From Ilex aquifolium (lineage: Eukaryota > Streptophyta > Magnoliopsida > Aquifoliales > Aquifoliaceae): a stretch of DNA of 64,000 nt. The notes below the pieces were generated by a model. It did no database searches, was not told where the DNA came from, and was given only the letters and a program-made list of their open reading frames with translations. Position numbers and translations under genes: made by a program. Below, in pieces: positions 1 to 10,425 of this stretch. Positions within the stretch are counted from its first letter, which is position 1, and each line of letters opens with the position of its first letter. The DNA lies in the NCBI GenBank assembly GCA_951799425.1, contig OX637394.1:8257501-8321500 (forward strand). The letters run 5' to 3'.

Positions 1-639
1 ACGTTATATAGAATTGTTAGTGAATTGTTATTATAAATCTAATATTAAGGATATATCTGAAATAGTTATCAAATATATTTTTTATTTTTGTTTTCATAAT
101 TTAGTAAACACAAATAACTTCTAAATATGTTTTTTATTTTTCGTGGTTACCACAAAACAAAATAAAAATAATCTCTCTTTTTTATATTTTTTTTTGAAAT
201 CGAAGAAGCAAAAAAGTTATTAAACGACCTACTTCCATGTTTTTAGTTTTTATTCCATTTTCCATGGACGCGTTGACCTGATCCATCTTCGCATTCTCAG
301 GCAGCCTGGACCCTCCTCATGAACTTCCCACTGCTTCGCTCGACCCGGTGCCACGTCTCGTTCTCGTCTTCCTTCTCCACGAGTAAATATATATATATAT
401 ATATTTTTTGATCAGACACGAGCAAATATTGAATGGAAATGTGATACTATATTATCATTGATGACTTAGTATTATCAATAAATAATAAAATTTCAAGTAG
501 ACGAGATGAATTTCACTTAAACTTACTGGAGGAAGAGTAAAAAATTATTTATTTACATGACAAATTGGTTACTATTTTTTATATGATTCATTTACTTGTT
601 TTAATATTATTGGTAGGTTACATCACGTTATCAAGTGCT
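1..639. other. AT-rich intergenic DNA
   Basis: No coding region, RNA gene or clear repeat boundary is visible. There is a short TA microsatellite near 387-403 and a moderately GC-rich patch at about 265-375 with no readable gene. The right edge grades into the decayed UGT exon. Confidence 0.6.
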
Positions 640-1585
640 ATCATTGTTTTAACCAAGCTACAAGTCATCTAGTATGGGTAGGAATAAGGGTGTCAATTTT
701 CGACACGACACATTAATACGACGCGAACCGAACACTAAATTAATGAGTTAGACACGAAATTAAACGGGTCAATGAGTAAAAACGGGTCAACACGCTTAAA
801 CACGAAAAAAAATCATGTCGGATTCATGTCAAAATCAGGTCAACTTGATTTTGACTTGATTAACCCGTATATTTTAAACGGATTGACATCACTCGAACAT
901 GAATCCGACCTAACCTATTGTAGACTTGTTTAACCCGTTTATAGCAGTATAATTTGCCTACTATGTATGATTGATGTGGTCTTAATATTATTACTTATTA
1001 ATTATCACTTCTACTATGATAATTGGTAGTATAATTCTTAACATTGTTATGACATTATAATAGTATAGTTCTTGCTTTAATTTTTGGGTTGAAATTTGAA
1101 TGTATTTTAGTTAATTTCATTGACGAGATGTGATATGTTATTGGGAAAAAAATTATTTGAAATTTTGGATGAATGATTGAATGATGTATTTAATAATAAT
1201 GAACAGGTTATGTGTGTGTTAACTCGAAAACGACCTATTGATTAAACATGTCAAAGAGGTCGGATTCGGGTAATCCGTTTAATAGTTAGGTCAGGTTAGT
1301 ATTTACACATCTTGACATGATTATTAAACAGATCAAGTTCGTGTTTTAGGATTTTCGACACAAATTCGAAATCAATCCGACACGGAATGATCCAACCGAC
1401 ACGTTTGACACCTTAGGTAGGATGGTGAAATTAGGGTTTTTGGATGGATTGGGGGAGTTAAAATCTGTGATGGAGAAGGCCGTGGAGTGAAGGATGGCAC
1501 CAAGTTGAAGCATTGGATTTATGTGTCCTTGGAATGGATATGGGACTAGAACCATTCGGCCACAACTCTCTTCTCGTTTCTCCAT
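640..1585 (-). pseudogene. UGT76-type exon-1 fragment interrupted by a hAT element
   Basis: Reading leftward from an ATG at 1585, the translation begins like UGT76 first exons: the [20 protein letters not shown] stretch with the catalytic-type His, then a FNSPNPS segment. Compared with the intact genes at 4575 and 15231, a few codons are missing after FSIT. At the position of the conserved LPL.DNLSG block the exon is cut by a 731-bp transposon (685-1415). On its far side the exon resumes (LP.LDDL, then an in-frame stop) and fades out near 640-650. No second exon follows. This is a dead orphan exon, presumably left by an older duplication of the cluster. Confidence 0.75.
685..1415. mobile_element. 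hAT-type MITE inside the UGT exon fragment
   Basis: The left end reads TAAGGGTGTCAA and the right end is its near inverted complement, TTGACACCTTA. It is flanked by 8-bp direct repeats, GGTAGGAA (677-684) and GGTAGGAT (1416-1423), differing at one base. The interior is rich in cgggtcaa/gacacg repeats and has no transposase. The 8-bp duplication and TA(A)GGG ends point to a non-autonomous hAT element. The target is the sequence expected in the UGT exon. Confidence 0.8.
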
Positions 1586-2101
1586 ATTAATAGCTCTGAG
1601 GAAGCCTTAATGCAACTGACAAGCAAGATTGTAGCCATTTAAACTCTGTGAGTTCCAGGTCTTCTGCCTCTTAGTCGTCCTCTTGAATTTTTTATGCATA
1701 ATAATTTTATCAAGTCATCGGCTAGTCATTCTAGTTTTTAATTGATTATTACTGCTAAGAGAACATGATAGATCATAGTAATGGATTACATTTGTATGAT
1801 GCAATTGCTTATACAACATTTGGAGACTTTTGGGATGGATGATGTTTACTAAAAGATTAATGTTACTCTGCTGCTGGGATTAACGCGAGTCTTCATTTTT
1901 ATGGGTTTACTATCAAATCCAACGATGACAATATTTATTTTAGTAAAATAAATCAATAAATTTGGTGCAAGAAGCATTATGACAACTTAAATACCATGAG
2001 TCATCAATGGTAATAGTACATTTTGATTATTGAAGTTCTTGCCTCACATTCCACTTAGGGCTTCAAATTGTGATAAAAACTCAGAAAGCTGAATGTGGCT
2101 T

Positions 2102-4575
2102 TCATTTTGGCAATTGCAATGATAAGATGAACTCTGTTAGGTCATTCAATGAATTGTATGAAGACCCATCTCTTTTTAAACTGAGCTTCAACTTTTCCCT
2201 CATATCTATTGCTCTCTGCCTCATTTCCTCCCCTTCTTTATCCACCAGGAGTCTTCTTATGGCTCTCTCAATTTCACCTCTCTCCAAAACACCCTCCAAG
2301 GGTAAGCCAACCTTCCATACCTCACTTAGGTACCTTGCATTCACTTTTTGATCTCCAGAGTAAGGCTTGCATATCATTGGAACTCCTTCACAGATACTTT
2401 CCAACGTCGAATTCCAGCCGCAATGGCTCCAAAAACCCCCCACTGCACCATGTGACAACACCTCCCTTTGTGGTGCCCATTTCACTATGTGACCCTTCTG
2501 TTCAATTGCTTCTTTAAAACCTTCTGGCAAATTTTCAATCCATTCTGAGCCATGGACTGAGCCAGGTCGAACCACCCACAAGAATGGTTGGCCACTATTA
2601 GCCAGTCCCCAAGCTGTCTCAGCTAGCTCTTTCTCATCCATCAAAGCCAAGCTCCCTAGACTTACGTATATGACTGAGTCAGGAGCTTGCTTGTCAAGCC
2701 ATGCAGTGCAATTGGTGTCCTCTTTTATTAAGCTAGTGGACGAGGCTGGAGCCATTTTGTGCAAAGGGCCTATTGTGAAGAGCGGAACTTGGGAGTGTTG
2801 CTTTAGCTGTGCTAGTCCGGAAGGTTCAAGGCAGTCCACGGTGTTCCAAATGATGGCTGAAGAAGTTCCTATATTGCTTATATCGGCAATCATCTCTAGT
2901 GATTCTTTCAACGTTCCAAATTTGGATATTGGCAGATCCTTGAACCTTAGGGGTTGAAGGCCAGGCACTAAATCCTGCAACATATAGTCTGGAATATACA
3001 TAGGTAGCGTTGTTTATCAGTGCCATTTTATCAGTAATTGTGTACCAGATAATAATGGTATCAAGTTCTGATCAAACTCAGAAATAGAATAGGGGTGAAC
3101 ATATATTGTTAAACAGTTCATATTTCATTCTGGTCGTAGAAGTAATGCTTGATGCTATTGATAAGAGGGGCTGATTCGAATGAGGACTCATTGAAGGACT
3201 TGTTAAGGACTGTAAGTACTTGCACAAAAATTGCCACATTAAAAACCTTTTATTTTTGGCACACTTGTACTTAAGTATAACCATAAATTGCTAACGTCAC
3301 AGCTATAAGAATTAATTGCTAACCTCACCTCTATTTTGGTTGTCATGTTAGCCTCTTATTTCATTGTATTGCAATGACTTATACTTGAACTCTAAGAATT
3401 GTTGAACCTTGTTCATGGGCCATGGCAAAACAAAGCATTGTCAGAAACAAGCACTTTCAGCTTCTTGTGGTTAGTTAATGCTCTATGTTTCTATTGACTA
3501 TTGTCATCACCAACAAAAAAGACAGCAGCCAAAAAGACAGAAAATTGTGAAGTGCAACAATATTAATAAAGCCTAAAAGGGACAATGTTCTAGTGCAGGA
3601 GAAATGAATTAATAAATCCTAACACTTGCCACCAAATCCTGAAAAGTTTTGTAGAGTTCAAGTCAATCGAAGCAATATAGGATTCAATTGTGAACACAAG
3701 CTTTAAGTTCTTGTCAGTGCCAGGCATATAAACATGAAGAAAAAAGACTCGATGCTTCGTAAAACCAGCAGAATAGTGTGATTCTTTCTGCCAACACTTT
3801 GGCTTGTATTCCATTCAGTGCGCAAAGGAAGACATGTTCTTCATAAAAATATGCCTTGACGGTGTACTCTGCTTGTTTTTATAAGACACATAAGTGAGAT
3901 TGATCATCTACGGGTAATAAGTTAATTAGGCACTGCCGGTCGTTTGCATTATGGTGGTGGGGTGGAGGGCTTTTGGGGATGCATTATAGCAATTAGCACA
4001 GGCCGACTATGTTTTTCCGTTGTTTGATACTGCGCAATACAAAGTCTCACACAGATTTTTGTTTTTCAGGAAATTTCAGCTATATGCATACCTTGCAGAG
4101 GAATGTAACCTGCTGCTTGGAGCTGAGGGAGGCACTCGTAAGCTATCGTGGCTGAAACGCTATTGGTGCGCAGAATGATGCTTGGAAGCTTCAGATGGTT
4201 AGCCACAGCTTCTGCAAAGGGCATGATAGTATCATAGATGATGCATACGACCTGATCATATGGCTCTGGTTTTTCCATAATCTGAGCCAAGCTTTCCCGG
4301 AGTGGCACTTGACAGTTGGTATTGATAGTTTTCATGAGAGCTAACAGACTTCGAGAGGAAATATCAGCACCAGATAGATTGTCTGATAAGGGCAGGAAGA
4401 CAAAATCAGGGTGGTTAGAAGGATTGGGAGAGTTGAAGATCGTGTGTGCAACTGTAATGGAGAAGCCCTTGGAATGAAGGGTTGTGCCTAGCTCAAGCAT
4501 TGGAGTTATGTGCCCTTGGAATGGACCTGGTATTAACACCACTCTCTGGCTTCTTTTTGTGCTTTGTTTTCCCAT
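2102..4575 (-). CDS. UDP-glycosyltransferase, UGT76 type (intact, two exons)
   Basis: A cytosolic family-1 glycosyltransferase that moves a sugar from a UDP-sugar to a small-molecule acceptor. Exon 1 is 4575..4092 and exon 2 is 2988..2102, with a GT-AG intron (1,103 bp) and a split codon; the product is 456 aa, normal for UGT76 members. Seen directly: catalytic-type His22 in PFQGH, the partner Asp115 in IIYDT, and a complete 44-residue PSPG sugar-donor box starting [10 protein letters not shown], with HCGWNS in the middle and ending in DQ. The last residue of that box, Gln, usually goes with UDP-glucose. The start is the only Met before the conserved [11 protein letters not shown]. The acceptor cannot be read from sequence; known UGT76 members act on N-hydroxypipecolic acid, isoleucic acid, flavonols or diterpenes. 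Confidence 0.9.
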
Positions 4576-5230
4576 CTCTCTCTCTTGAAAATGGTTGCCT
4601 TGGTTTCAAAACCTTGGAGGAAGCTTAAAATTTCACTCTCTTTCTCCACAGAACAGAGACATCAAAGAATTCAAACCCTCTGTTTGATCGGCCAACCACT
4701 TCGGTTGGAAACTCAGTCAAAGGCGAACCTTAATACATCAGGACAAATGAATATTTATGGCGAGGTGGTTGTGAAGTTTTTTGCTGACATCTCAAATGAT
4801 GTAACTGGGGGGGAAGAAGACAGATAACACACGAGTTTTTCTGTTGGATCCATCACTTCATGAGCAAGGTTCTGCATGTTCTGTCTCCTTGGATCATGAT
4901 AGAATGCTTTTTTAAATTCCTAGTGGCTGAAAAAGGATCAACTTGTTTATTAATGTGGACCAGTTATAAAAATACCGTCTTGTCTAGATGAGATGAATAA
5001 ATGAGATCGACCAGGGGTGGTGCACACACGCTCCTCATGTACAACATTGTTTTGGGAACAACATCCTTAGCCCACACCTCACTCTGGTTTCTCTTCCCCC
5101 ATCTCGAATCAACGTCTTTTAAAATTCTAGATAATTTAATGTAAACTTTTTTATAATTTTTTTTTGCTTTAAATATTAAAAAATCCGATTTTGATCTACT
5201 CTTTAAACTTTTTTTTTTTTTTGGGGCGAA
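4576..5230. promoter_or_regulatory. upstream region of the first intact UGT gene
   Basis: Immediately before the ATG (minus strand) is a ctctctct-type leader. Further away there is only AT-rich DNA with T runs. No TATA box can be fixed with confidence. Short open frames here do not resemble known proteins. Confidence 0.3.
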
Positions 5231-5879
5231 TCTCTATATACTATTTGAATATGTCTACAAAACGAGAAAAAGTCTCCAAAACCTTAATCCTATTTTCTTG
5301 AATTTTGTATTATTTTACTTTCTTAAAATCTAATCTGTGGCATTACTATTGGTCAATACATATTTTTCATGCAATTTATTTGAACTAAATTTATCTCTAA
5401 TTAGGATTACATTTATTTGAATTTTAAACTAAACTTATTTCTCGGTACATATTTCTTTTTCAAATATTCTTTTGGTTTTAGTGTAAAAAGAGAGCAAAAT
5501 TTTTACAAGTTCTTGTCTAACATTTGAAAAAATTTAACAATATTTTTTAAAATATTACGCATTTATTTGAATATTGTAGCAAAAATAATCCAATTTTTTT
5601 TAATATGTAGGTATTTATTTTGAGAATATGGGCAACATCGATAATTTTATTGAAGTGTTGTAGTAGATATATTTGTATGAATGTTATATATTTGGGTCAA
5701 TTTGATTTAAATACATTTATATTTAGAGACATTTTATGTTGTAATTTGTAATTGAATTTTAACATTAGATGAATGAAAATATAAGAAAATTTTCACCTTG
5801 TATATAACTGATTAATTTTCACTTTTATTAATGTTGAGTTGACGAATATTTTGTTGTACTTTGCACGGGATTCTACTAG
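5231..5879 (+). mobile_element. Helitron-like non-autonomous element (candidate)
   Basis: Begins TCTCTATATACTATTTG after an A and ends gcacgggattctaCTAG before a T. This matches the Helitron rule of 5' TC, 3' CTRR and insertion between A and T. A gcacggg segment precedes the end, but a clean hairpin is not obvious. There are no terminal repeats and no coding capacity. The interior is very AT-rich. Confidence 0.4.
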
Positions 5880-6100
5880 TGACACTTTAAATGAAAATTT
5901 TTAAGTTACACTCTAAAAAATTATAATTCTCACATTGTATTCTCAATTTAATTAAAATTTAATAATGCAATCTAATTTGATAAAGTCAAGTAATATATAA
6001 ATAATTATATACAAAAAAAAAAAAAAATATAGCAAAAAATATTATTAACTTGCGGTTGCCTTAACAGAACGAGGTCGTTTGATAGGCTTTCAGTCTGTTG

Positions 6101-6123
6101 AACACCTCTCTCTCTCTCTCTCA

Positions 6124-6165
<42 letters not shown>

Positions 6166-6168
6166 CAC
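6101..6168. repeat. (CT)n-(CA)n microsatellite
   Basis: A run of ctctct passes into a long acacac tract and ends ctctcactgcc. Compound CT/CA tracts are frequent in plant 5' leaders, and a GC-richer segment follows (6180-6290). No convincing gene starts here, so it is annotated only as a repeat. Confidence 0.85.
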
Positions 6169-6481
6169 TGCCAGAGGGAAAAAAACCCCTCCACTCTCTT
6201 CTTAATCTCTGATACCAATTGGCGCGGCTCCACCAACTCCCTTAATCGTTTCCGTCGTCATCCTCGTCTTCTACAAATTCCGATATGAATGCTTTTTCTC
6301 TCTATTTAAGCCTATCGAAGGTGGAAACCATTCCTCAGTTACATATTTGTGTGTGAATTATTTGGTTTGATTTGATTATGAGATGAATTTGGTTTTCAAA
6401 ACCCTAATTTGCTCCAGTTATGTTACTTTTTGAAGTGTCATCAATTACTGGATTTCGGCGGAGCTGTGAGGTTTTGGAGGT

Positions 6482-6570
6482 TCGATGAAACGGATTTCTT
6501 CGCCTAACAGTGAGCTTGTGTTTCTACTTCAGTTCTCAGACGAAGAGAAATTCGAGATAGTTCACGAGTA
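6482..6570 (+). other. short open frame kept in both duplication copies
   Basis: A 28-codon frame from the ATG at about 6485 (MKRISSPNSELVF..., ending EKFEIVHE) recurs near 12450 with a few substitutions and no indel. It resembles nothing I can name. It could be the leftover of a neighbouring gene's exon caught in the duplication, since a gtaag-like sequence follows. It is too short to call a gene. Confidence 0.2.
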
Positions 6571-6879
6571 AGGTCTTTGAATTTGTTTAGTAATTTTTTG
6601 GTGTTTATTTTGTGTTGTGACTGATCGATCTTTTGCATCAACAATGTGTGTGTGTGTGTGTGTGTACATACCTGTTCAGAAACAAAAAGTACGCGGTAGT
6701 ATCTACCTTCCCTTAGTTGACATTGGACATGGAATACTCTTGCTTTATAATATCATAAGACAGAGAGGGTCTAGACATTTTCCTTCAACTTATTGAATGA
6801 GTAGATTTCACTGGGCTGTTTTATCATGTCGCTTCAACACTCAATCGACATGGCCATGTCGTTTTGGCAGTCAGGATGA

Positions 6880-7741
6880 CTATGACAAGATGAACTTTTC
6901 CAAGTCGTTCAAAGAATTGTATGGAGAACCACCTTTCTGCACACAACCGTTGATTTTTTGCCCCATATCAATTGCTCTCTGCCGCATTTCTTCCCCTTCT
7001 TTCTCCACCATGAGGCTTCTTATAGCTCTTTGAATTCCTTCTCTCTCCAGAACAGGATCCATTTCAAGGCCTACCCTCCATACATGAATGAGGTACCTAG
7101 CATTCACCTTTTGGTCTGCATATCATTGGAACCCCTTCACATATACTTTCCAAGGTGGAATTCCAACCGCAGTGGCTCAGAAATCCTCCCCCTGCACTAT
7201 GTGTCAGAACCTCCTTTTGAGGTGCTCATTTTACAATCAGACCTCTTCCTATGATTCTTTCTTTAAAACGTTGAAAGAGCTCAAGACATTGATCTGAGAC
7301 TTTTGAGCCGTCAACTAATCCGGGGCTGCACAACCCACAAGAATGGTTGATCACTGTTGGCCAGTCCCCAAGTCATCTCAGCTAGCTCTTTCTCGTTCAC
7401 CATTTCCAAGCTTCCCAGGCTCACATATATAACTGCGTTAGGAGCTTGCTTGTCGAGCCATGCAAGGCAACTGTTGTCCTCCTTTAGTAGACTAGTGGTC
7501 GAAATTGGAGCTGTTTTGTGCATAGGGCCTATAGAGAAGTTTGGAATTCGGTATTGTTGTTGTAGCTGTGACAATGATGAATGCTCAAGGAAGTCCATGG
7601 TGTTCCACACAATGGCTGCTGAAGATCTTATGTTGTTTGTGTCTGCAATAAACAGTTGTACAACTTTTGAGGGTTTTTTATAGGGTAGATCCTTGAACCT
7701 GAGGGGATAAAGCTCGGGTACTAGTTCATTCGCCAGAGACT
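6880..7741 (-). pseudogene. UGT76-type pseudogene (exon 2 only, frameshifted)
   Basis: Nearly identical to exon 2 of the intact gene at 12840-13714, but broken. An extra C near 7320-7325 changes the [12 protein letters not shown] stretch to WVVQPRIS followed by a stop. A 14-bp deletion at about 7118 removes the end of the PSPG box, including the Asp-Gln pair that binds the sugar. The splice acceptor before exon 2 is still present. The intron continues to about 8281, where the sequence jumps directly to what lies upstream of the other copy's start codon. The whole first exon was therefore deleted, and no functional enzyme can be made. Confidence 0.9.
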
Positions 7742-9381
7742 CTGTAATCATATCCTAAATAATGTTAATTGTGATTGGATTTAGGTATGATGAACATAGT
7801 AGTCTTTCCAACTTCTTAAGGTAATAGGATAAAATAAACAACTTAGTACTGTTTTGTCTTCCTTAAACCCCACTGGGAGAGCTTGGTAGTCTCATTTAAG
7901 GAGCTTGATTTGCAATTCAATGTCTAAAGCTACTATGTACTTAATAAAGTCATTCTTTGTATGCATCAGAACAATAACCAGATTCATCTATATGGTATAA
8001 ACATGCATTGTATTCTAAAAAAACCGTTTTATTGAGTCTGCGATCGTTAGCTCTACAAAATTCTACCAAGTTCTATAGATAGTCAATTTATTTTGGTGTA
8101 ATTTTGTGAGCAAACTATGCGGAGAATTGATAATAGATTGTCGACTATGCTATGTAGTGCAGTCTATATAGTAGACATCACTTGCCAAATGATAAGTCCC
8201 AGGAGACGGATCTGTAGCAGAGCACTGCTCTAATAGGATTTGCATATTCACTGAGAACTCATTTTATTTTGACATAAAAAAGATCCTTGGGCTAATAACA
8301 AGAACAGTTGCCTCGCTTAAGCCATTTCCTTTGGTGTTCACAAGGTACATATAACAGAACCGTTGAAGTCATCATTCACTGTCTAGTAATACAAACAAGA
8401 AAAAAGAGTTTTTTTTTTTGAGGTGTTAGACATGTGATTATTATGCGGTTTGGATTAATGATTATCATAAGTTATATAAGACAAACACTTAATACAAGGT
8501 GTGTTTGTTTGTTCTTATTTTTGTTGGACAGGTCCCGTCAAGAACAAGGTTTTCCCCCAAAATGCCTTTGGCATGTGCCTTAGACAGACCCAAGGCATGA
8601 CAACCATTTAACATGTGGGATTCTTTACTAGCGGAGTTTTATAGGTAGGTATGTCCATGGATTGAATTTTAATCCGAACAAATTTCAATATGAATTGGTT
8701 CTATCATACTCTTCGGATTTTGTTTTATTAACATTCCATGTGATTTTAATAGATTAAACGTATTTTGTAATGAGTGATCATTTGATAAAAATTGTGTTAA
8801 AATGTAAGTGTGATTTGTTTTAATTAATTTTAATTAAATTAGTCAGATAAAAATAAAGTCTGATTTATTTTTTAAATAGGGTTTAAATTTAGAACATTAA
8901 AAATTTGATTCAAGTATATTTCGTTGACGAGCTTTAATCATAGGTGGGGCCACTGGGAAAAACTATCGCCGGATCTCTAGGATAGAGTCATTGACGTCTA
9001 ATTCTTTATCTGTCGCGGTATTTGGCTGTACATTGAGCGGCAGTAACAAATCAATAATGTTATTTTGATTTAATTGAATTGATTGTGTTTCTCAATAATT
9101 ATTGAGACTTAGATTCATTGGCAATTCAATAGTTATAAATAATTATATTAAAATTTAAAAAATTAGATCTAAGTAAAATTGTTCGTAACAAATAATGATT
9201 ATCCCCTCTTTTAAAGGCTTTGATTCGGTCATTGCCTATGGTGCTGAGTTCGTGTTGAGGTCATATTAAAGATTGAGCTTGTCAAGCCTAAGATGATGAT
9301 TATTATGCACTTAATTATGAGTGCTAGTAACATTACTAAATTTTTTTTTTTTTTTACTATAGTATCTCTACTTTTAATATA
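7742..9381. other. former intron and upstream sequence of the UGT pseudogene
   Basis: 7742-8281 matches the 3' half of the intron of the intact UGT gene (13715-14245). From 8282 it matches the DNA upstream of that gene (15264 onward). About 1,018 bp, equivalent to 14246-15263 and holding exon 1, is missing at the joint. No gene is seen here. Confidence 0.8.
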
Positions 9382-10012
9382 AATAGCAATGTACGATGTG
9401 CATTGCACGTGAAAATTTTTGTTGAAACATTAGATAAAATACATAAAAAAAATCTAATTATGCAGCTACATTAGATATTATTTCATATTTATCATACTTA
9501 AATTGTGTGTATTTTCTTCATAACTGTAAACATCCAATGAACTTATTTTATGTTATTCTTTCATTCGAGTTATCAAGTAGTAAATATTATAGATTTTTAT
9601 TTTCTCGATTTTTTTTCTTTTTGTCTTTCTTATTTTTATTTTGGGCATCAATAATTTTTTACTAAATTATTTTGATTGTGAATGAAGTGATAAGATAAAT
9701 ATATCTATTTTTAGGCATTGGAGATGATGTTGTATCAATAGAGTTGTCAACGTGTATTAATATTGGGGTTTTGGAAAAAACATAATAATGTTTTATATAT
9801 CATGTTAATCATAACATGACCATTCAAAAGTTTTTCTAAGATAGAAAGATTTACATGATATGTTAGAGATTGGTTTGTTATTTAAATATAGAGGGATATA
9901 ATGATAATTTGTATATTTAAATATAAAAGGACATGTTTGTCTTTATAGTTTTTTATAAGAGTAAAATAGTGAATCAAAAGTATTTCATATTAAGGAACTT
10001 TATTAGTAGTAT
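9382..10012. mobile_element. about 630-bp insertion found only in duplication copy A
   Basis: Copy B reads straight across this point (near 17217-17222), so the segment was inserted into A or lost from B. At its left end is an imperfect palindrome, gtgcattgcacgtg; at the other end is tccttaatatgaaatac when read on the minus strand. This would suit a Helitron-like element on the minus strand, but the exact ends are uncertain. Confidence 0.4.
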
Positions 10013-10230
10013 GCTAACATGAGTAAAAACTTTTATTTTATTAGTGTATAATACTTTATTAATTTTTAATCAAATTAAAAATTTACAACTCTTGAGCAAC
10101 TATAGGTACCTACAGAGTAACAATAGATACTTTATATTCTCTAATGAAATTAGTTGGGACATACCGAAGAAGAAAAAAGAAAAAAATTAATAAACTGAGG
10201 AAAACAAAAAGGGTAAAACTGTAAAAGGAT

Positions 10231-10425
10231 TCAGACGATTCTTCCTTCTTGAACCTCAACGTTCTCAGGGTTTATCTTTTCAATTAATCTCTGCATTTTT
10301 GAATTATAATCAGAGTTTGTTTGGTACGGGTCCCAGAATGGGTTCCAATGGTCTCTATAGAATGGGTCGACTAGACTGGTGATGATGACATCCATGACTT
10401 TGGTTTGGACTGTTGTTTGCTTCAC
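10231..10425 (-). other. possible small protein gene or gene remnant (64 codons)
   Basis: An open frame with a Trp/Pro/Tyr-rich core (SLVDPFYRDHWNPFWDPYQT). The same core is kept in duplication copy B at about 17460-17612, but there a deletion of about 70 bp removes the C-terminal part and changes the reading frame. I do not recognise the family. It has no signal peptide or membrane helix. It may be the remnant of an exon rather than a working gene. Confidence 0.25.

Noticed and set aside
2070..2957. Plus-strand frames over the UGT exon
   Set aside because: Complementary shadows of the minus-strand UGT gene, which has the full PSPG box.
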